A stretch of DNA of 8,522 nucleotides from an uncultured Methylococcaceae bacterium (lineage in GTDB: Bacteria; Pseudomonadota; Gammaproteobacteria; Methylococcales; Methylomonadaceae): assembly GCA_913009515.1 (NCBI GenBank), contig CAJVYO010000063.1, forward strand, positions 1 to 8,522. The letters are read 5' to 3'. A program made the position numbers and the translations under genes. The notes under the pieces were generated by a model. It did not search any database. It was not told the origin of the DNA and saw only the letters and a list, made by a program, of their open reading frames with translations. Positions 6,523 to 8,522 of this stretch are shown piece by piece (within the stretch, counting starts at the first letter, position 1; each line of letters begins with the position of its first letter).

Positions 6523-6547
6523 AACCTCATTATTATGAGGTTTTTTT
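6523..6547 (+). terminator. Intrinsic terminator of the pilin gene
   Basis: AACCTCAT (6523-6530) pairs with ATGAGGTT (6535-6542) around a TATT loop and runs into seven T's (6541-6547). A smaller hairpin, CCAAG/CTTGG (6490-6505), stands between the pilin stop and this terminator. Confidence 0.85.
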
Positions 6548-6608
6548 ATGTTTGATGGTAAAAAATTAAGGGGTCAGGCAGCTTGATTTGTTTGATGATG
6601 GATAAAAT

Positions 6609-6639
6609 CCTCGGCAGCGCGATGTCGGGGCTTTTTTTT
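6609..6639 (+). terminator. Terminator-like hairpin with T-tract, gene of origin unknown
   Basis: CCTCGGCA (6609-6616) pairs with TGTCGGGG (6623-6630) over eight positions, two of them G-U, followed by C and eight T's. No gene is visible between the pilin terminator and this one, so it may be left from a lost gene or end a small RNA starting nearby. Nothing else recognisable was found in 6548-6689 apart from a GGGGTCAGG stretch at 6570-6578. Confidence 0.5.
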
Positions 6640-6689
6640 CCTGTTAGAAAGATAAAAATAAACCATATTGCATCACACGAAAAATTCGC

Positions 6690-6821
6690 ATGGCATTAAG
6701 GCTTTCAAAAACATTAGGGCGTAGCCCTGAAAGTTGGTTAGCGATGCAAAGTCACTATAATCTTTGGCAGGCTAAACAACATTTTAATTTAGATGAAGTC
6801 GAAACGGTAGCCCTTATTTAA
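6690..6821 (+). pseudogene. HigA-family antitoxin remnant (C-terminal part only)
   Basis: The frame from an ATG at 6690 encodes 43 residues beginning MALRLSKTLGRSPESWLAMQ and then reading HYNLWQAKQ. This closely follows the part of HigA/VapI antitoxins after the first helix-turn-helix helices (family pattern MALRLSKALGTSPEFWLNLQ...YDLWQA). A normal HigA is about 95-100 residues; the N-terminal helix-turn-helix half is missing. The frame upstream is open only back to a TAG at 6645 and does not resemble HigA. No higB toxin is next to it. It probably makes no working antitoxin. It runs convergent to the toxin gene that ends at 6844. Confidence 0.7.
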
Positions 6822-6843
6822 CTGCATGTTAAGGCTGGGGGTT

Positions 6844-7119
6844 TTAATAAACTTCATCGTGCGTGCCGATATCGACCGGTATTATCTCTTGCTCTGTCAA
6901 AATAAAATCAATCACAATGCGATATTTTAAATTAATTGAAATACTATGAAATGCATTTAATTTACCCTGAAGTTTGTGTAATCTTAATGACGGGTGAAAG
7001 GGATCAATTTCAAGCAACTCAATGGCTTTAACATATCGCTCTAATGCATCGGGATGCTTTTTAATAAATTTTTTTAGCTTTTTAAAATACTCATCCGTTC
7101 TAATGATCTTATAACTCAT
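6844..7119 (-). CDS. RelE/YafQ-like type II toxin (mRNA interferase family)
   Basis: The 91-residue basic protein belongs to the RelE/ParE superfamily, whose RelE and YafQ branches cut mRNA on the ribosome. It has an N-terminal two-helix part rich in lysine (KKLKKFIKKHP, 13-23), then LRLHKLQGKL (45-54), the strand SINLKYRIVIDF (61-72) and the C-terminal IGTHDEVY (84-91). His87 and Tyr91 line up in position with the catalytic His87 and the C-terminal aromatic Phe91 of E. coli YafQ. It overlaps the upstream antitoxin gene by 11 bases, the usual layout for coupled toxin-antitoxin translation. All segments look intact, so an active toxin is likely. Target and cleavage site are not known from sequence. 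Confidence 0.88.
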   Translation of the reverse strand: MSYKIIRTDEYFKKLKKFIKKHPDALERYVKAIELLEIDPFHPSLRLHKLQGKLNAFHSISINLKYRIVIDFILTEQEIIPVDIGTHDEVY

Positions 7120-7363
7120 CCATCAACTCTTTAATATGTTCTGCCGCCGTTTGAACTTTATAACGCCCCTCTTTGATATCTTGCATTGTTTTCATGTGGG
7201 CAAGGTCAAGCTCTTGTTGTCTAAACTCGTTATAGCGTTCGAGTTCCAGCACCACATATTTATTTTTTCCCCGTACATTAATGACAAGTTCATCGGCTTT
7301 TTCAAGCATTTTTCCAAAAAATGAAACGCCTTTTGTTTTAACATCGTTTGCAGAAATAATCAT
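7109..7363 (-). CDS. Phd/YefM-family antitoxin of the adjacent toxin
   Basis: The 84-residue protein starts MIISANDVKTKGVSFFGKML and continues with a beta-hairpin VINVRGKNKYVVLELERYN, the Phd/YefM dimer and DNA-binding fold. The C-terminal part (about 50-84, acidic and helical) would wrap the toxin. Such antitoxins bind their own promoter and are degraded by Lon or Clp proteases under stress. The ATG at 7363 is chosen over an in-frame GTG at 7369 because the sequence TTAGGA sits seven bases before the ATG but only one base before the GTG. The end overlaps the toxin start. A palindrome lies just upstream. Confidence 0.88.
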   Translation of the reverse strand: MIISANDVKTKGVSFFGKMLEKADELVINVRGKNKYVVLELERYNEFRQQELDLAHMKTMQDIKEGRYKVQTAAEHIKELMDEL

Positions 7364-7370
7364 AATCACA

Positions 7371-7376
7371 TCCTAA
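7371..7376 (-). promoter_or_regulatory. Ribosome binding site that fixes the antitoxin start
   Basis: On the minus strand TTAGGA stands seven bases before the ATG at 7363. This favours that ATG over the GTG at 7369. Confidence 0.6.
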
Positions 7377-7378
7377 AG

Positions 7379-7396
7379 AGTACTTTTAAAAGTATT
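7379..7396 (-). promoter_or_regulatory. Operator-like palindrome before the toxin-antitoxin pair
   Basis: TACTTTTAAAAGTA (7381-7394) is a perfect 14-base palindrome, extending to 18 bases with one mismatched pair. It overlaps a minus-strand TAAAAT (7399-7394) that could be the -10 box, and it lies 17 bases before the antitoxin ATG. Phd/YefM antitoxins commonly repress themselves by binding such a site. No good -35 box was found. Confidence 0.55.
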
Positions 7397-7458
7397 TTAA
7401 CACGGATTTTCTCATTAATTTATTCCACCCTTTAAGTGCTCGTTTATCAAATTTAAGC

Positions 7459-7713
7459 TTAAAGCTCATCTAGGCTCACCTCTACTGTTTCGCCCCCTAT
7501 ACGACTATTAGCAATGCTGGCTAATTCAATGTCTTCAAGTCGATCAAAAATTAATTCCCAAGTGGCTGCTGGAACACAATAAAATACAGGCTGGTTATGA
7601 TTGAGTATTGCAATAGGAAAGCCATCTCCCTCAGAAACAATAGCCATTGGATTTTTTTTCAATTCAGAAATACTTGCCGAACTATCCGCTAAAATATTTT
7701 TTATATGATTCAT
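7459..7713 (-). CDS. Phd/YefM (StbD-like) antitoxin without an adjacent cognate toxin
   Basis: The 84-residue protein contains ILADSSASISELKKNPMAI near its start, then FPIAILNHNQPVFYCVPAATWE, and ends VEVSLDEL. This is the pattern of StbD/RelB-type Phd antitoxins that normally overlap a RelE/StbE toxin gene at the SLDEL end. Here no toxin follows: after the stop there are about 90 non-coding bases, then the next antitoxin gene. The ATG at 7713 is preferred since it has a G-rich stretch eight bases before it and gives a family-like N-terminus; an ATG at 7728 would add five residues. It could act as a lone regulator, neutralise a toxin elsewhere, or be a relic. A near-perfect palindrome stands upstream. 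Confidence 0.85.
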   Translation of the reverse strand: MNHIKNILADSSASISELKKNPMAIVSEGDGFPIAILNHNQPVFYCVPAATWELIFDRLEDIELASIANSRIGGETVEVSLDEL

Positions 7714-7736
7714 TATTATCAACCCCATTAAGATTT

Positions 7737-7765
7737 AAAATAAGACTTATGATAGGTCTTATTTT
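7737..7765 (-). promoter_or_regulatory. 29-base palindrome upstream of the lone antitoxin
   Basis: Arms AAAATAAGAC (7737-7746) and GTCTTATTTT (7756-7765) are perfectly complementary, and three of the four inner pairs also match around a central G at 7751. It begins 9 bases before the longer start and 24 before the preferred one. An antitoxin operator is the best guess; since it has T's on one side and A's on the other it could also act as a weak terminator. Confidence 0.55.
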
Positions 7766-7815
7766 ATAGCGTGTAATAAATTTATCGTTCCCAAGCTGTT
7801 TTTTTTAGCTCTACC

Positions 7816-7911
7816 CTATAGTAAGTCATTGGCTTTTAACTTTTTGATTACACTATCAAGTGATATGGTAGGTTCATTTTTTAAATGTAGACTAAAATTA
7901 TAAGCACTCAA
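7816..7911 (-). other. Possible 31-codon open frame in the gap before the isomerase gene
   Basis: Between the palindrome and the isomerase stop (7766-7923) the only thing with coding flavour is a minus-strand frame from a TTG at 7911 to a TAG at 7816. It starts MSAYNFSLHLKNEPTISLDS and ends with a lysine-rich helix, KKLKANDLL. It has no ribosome site and no family I recognise. It may be a fragment of a lost gene or chance. Confidence 0.2.
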
Positions 7912-7923
7912 TAAAGGTTATTT

Positions 7924-8522
7924 TTAGATATTTCTAAGCCACTCTAATGATGCCAGCGTGTTATGTAATGGTTTATATTCAGCCCCTACCCAGCCCTGAT
8001 AATTAGAATCTTTAATAGCATTAAATAAAAGGCTGTAGTCCATATCACCGGTATTCGGCTCATGACGATGCGGACAATCTGCAAATTGAATATGCCCAAT
8101 TTGATGTGCATGACGGGCAATAAAATCCGCTAAATTTTCTTCCTGCATTGTTTGCATATGGTAGCAATCATATTGCATCAATAATTTAGGATGATTGATC
8201 TTAGCTAATAGTGCTAACATGTGTTGACTGCTAGACACCATAAAATCAGGCATATCCACTGTGTTAATGGCTTCAAAAACGGTATTAGTGCCTAAAGGCG
8301 AAAAGTGCTCCAGTGCATAACGTAGATTGTCTTTAAAGGTGGCTTCATAAGCGGTTAAACGTGAGGGATTAAAGCAGCAACCGGCTAAAATATTAATCGC
8401 ATCAGGTTGTAATATGTTTGCATAAGCGACTGCCTCGGCAACGGCACGTTTAAAATCAGCTTGTTTTTCAGGTACAGCAGCAAGTCCTTCTCCTCCCTGT
8501 AATAAATCATCCGCCGCGACAT
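7924..8522 (-). CDS. hyi: Hydroxypyruvate isomerase, C-terminal part (5' end outside window)
   Basis: The minus-strand frame is open from the window edge to the TAA at 7924 and encodes 198 residues; the family has about 258, so roughly 60 N-terminal residues lie outside. Hyi interconverts hydroxypyruvate and tartronate semialdehyde in glyoxylate metabolism and is a TIM-barrel of the xylose-isomerase-like family. Visible matches are INILAGCCFNPS, TVFEAINTVDMPDF with the first catalytic Glu at 8272-8274, QYDCYHMQTM with Asp and His ligands, IGHIQFADCPHRHEPNTGDMDY, and GWVGAEYKP with the second catalytic Glu. The GTG at 8259 is an internal Val codon. Partners such as glyoxylate carboligase or tartronate semialdehyde reductase would be expected outside the window. 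Confidence 0.92.
   Translation of the reverse strand, partial: VAADDLLQGGEGLAAVPEKQADFKRAVAEAVAYANILQPDAINILAGCCFNPSRLTAYEATFKDNLRYALEHFSPLGTNTVFEAINTVDMPDFMVSSSQHMLALLAKINHPKLLMQYDCYHMQTMQEENLADFIARHAHQIGHIQFADCPHRHEPNTGDMDYSLLFNAIKDSNYQGWVGAEYKPLHNTLASLEWLRNI

Noticed and set aside
7136..7324. 62-codon plus-strand open frame
   Set aside because: It is antisense to the Phd/YefM antitoxin gene, which has clear family motifs.
8257..8259. GTG at 8259 as the start of the isomerase gene
   Set aside because: The same frame runs open to the window edge and encodes recognisable Hyi sequence upstream, including the first catalytic Glu.

Overview
The window looks like a gammaproteobacterial chromosome of moderate to low G+C. 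The order pcnB-folK-panB-panC-panD, the E. coli-like PanD and FolK, and a PilA-type pilin behind a sigma-54 promoter all point that way. The protein flavour and the small toxin-antitoxin genes would suit a methanotroph or sulfur-oxidiser lineage (Methylococcales/Thiotrichales-like). That finer placement is an impression from memory, not a result.

Region 1 (1-3089, + strand) is a conserved housekeeping block. It holds the 3' end of pcnB, then folK, panB, panC and panD. The first four are packed with overlaps or a 4-base gap and probably share a transcript. panD follows after 85 bases that carry a candidate promoter of its own. PanB and PanC plus the beta-alanine made by PanD complete the route to pantothenate; FolK serves folate synthesis, and both pathways use one-carbon folate chemistry.

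Region 2 (3090-5273, + strand) is one methyl-accepting chemotaxis transducer with a large helical sensor domain. It ends in a strong, apparently bidirectional terminator.

Region 3 (5296-6547) is a divergent pair. On the minus strand is a small protein joining an N-terminal helix-turn-helix to Sel1-like repeats. On the plus strand is a type IV major pilin. Between them lie three 31/31/30-base direct repeats, a perfect IHF consensus match and a near-consensus sigma-54 promoter, in the order expected of an enhancer-driven promoter. The innermost repeat covers the start codon of the helix-turn-helix gene. This is the most interesting part of the window. The repeats could be activator or operator sites, or a leftover insertion-sequence end.

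Region 4 (6548-7923) is a small accessory patch of toxin-antitoxin material: a HigA antitoxin remnant (+), a complete Phd/YefM antitoxin plus RelE/YafQ-like toxin pair (-), and a second Phd/StbD-type antitoxin (-) with no toxin behind it. Both intact antitoxin genes have a clear palindrome just upstream.

Region 5 (7924-8522, - strand) is the 3' two-thirds or more of a hydroxypyruvate isomerase gene that continues past the window edge. No tRNA, rRNA, CRISPR array or intact transposase gene was seen.
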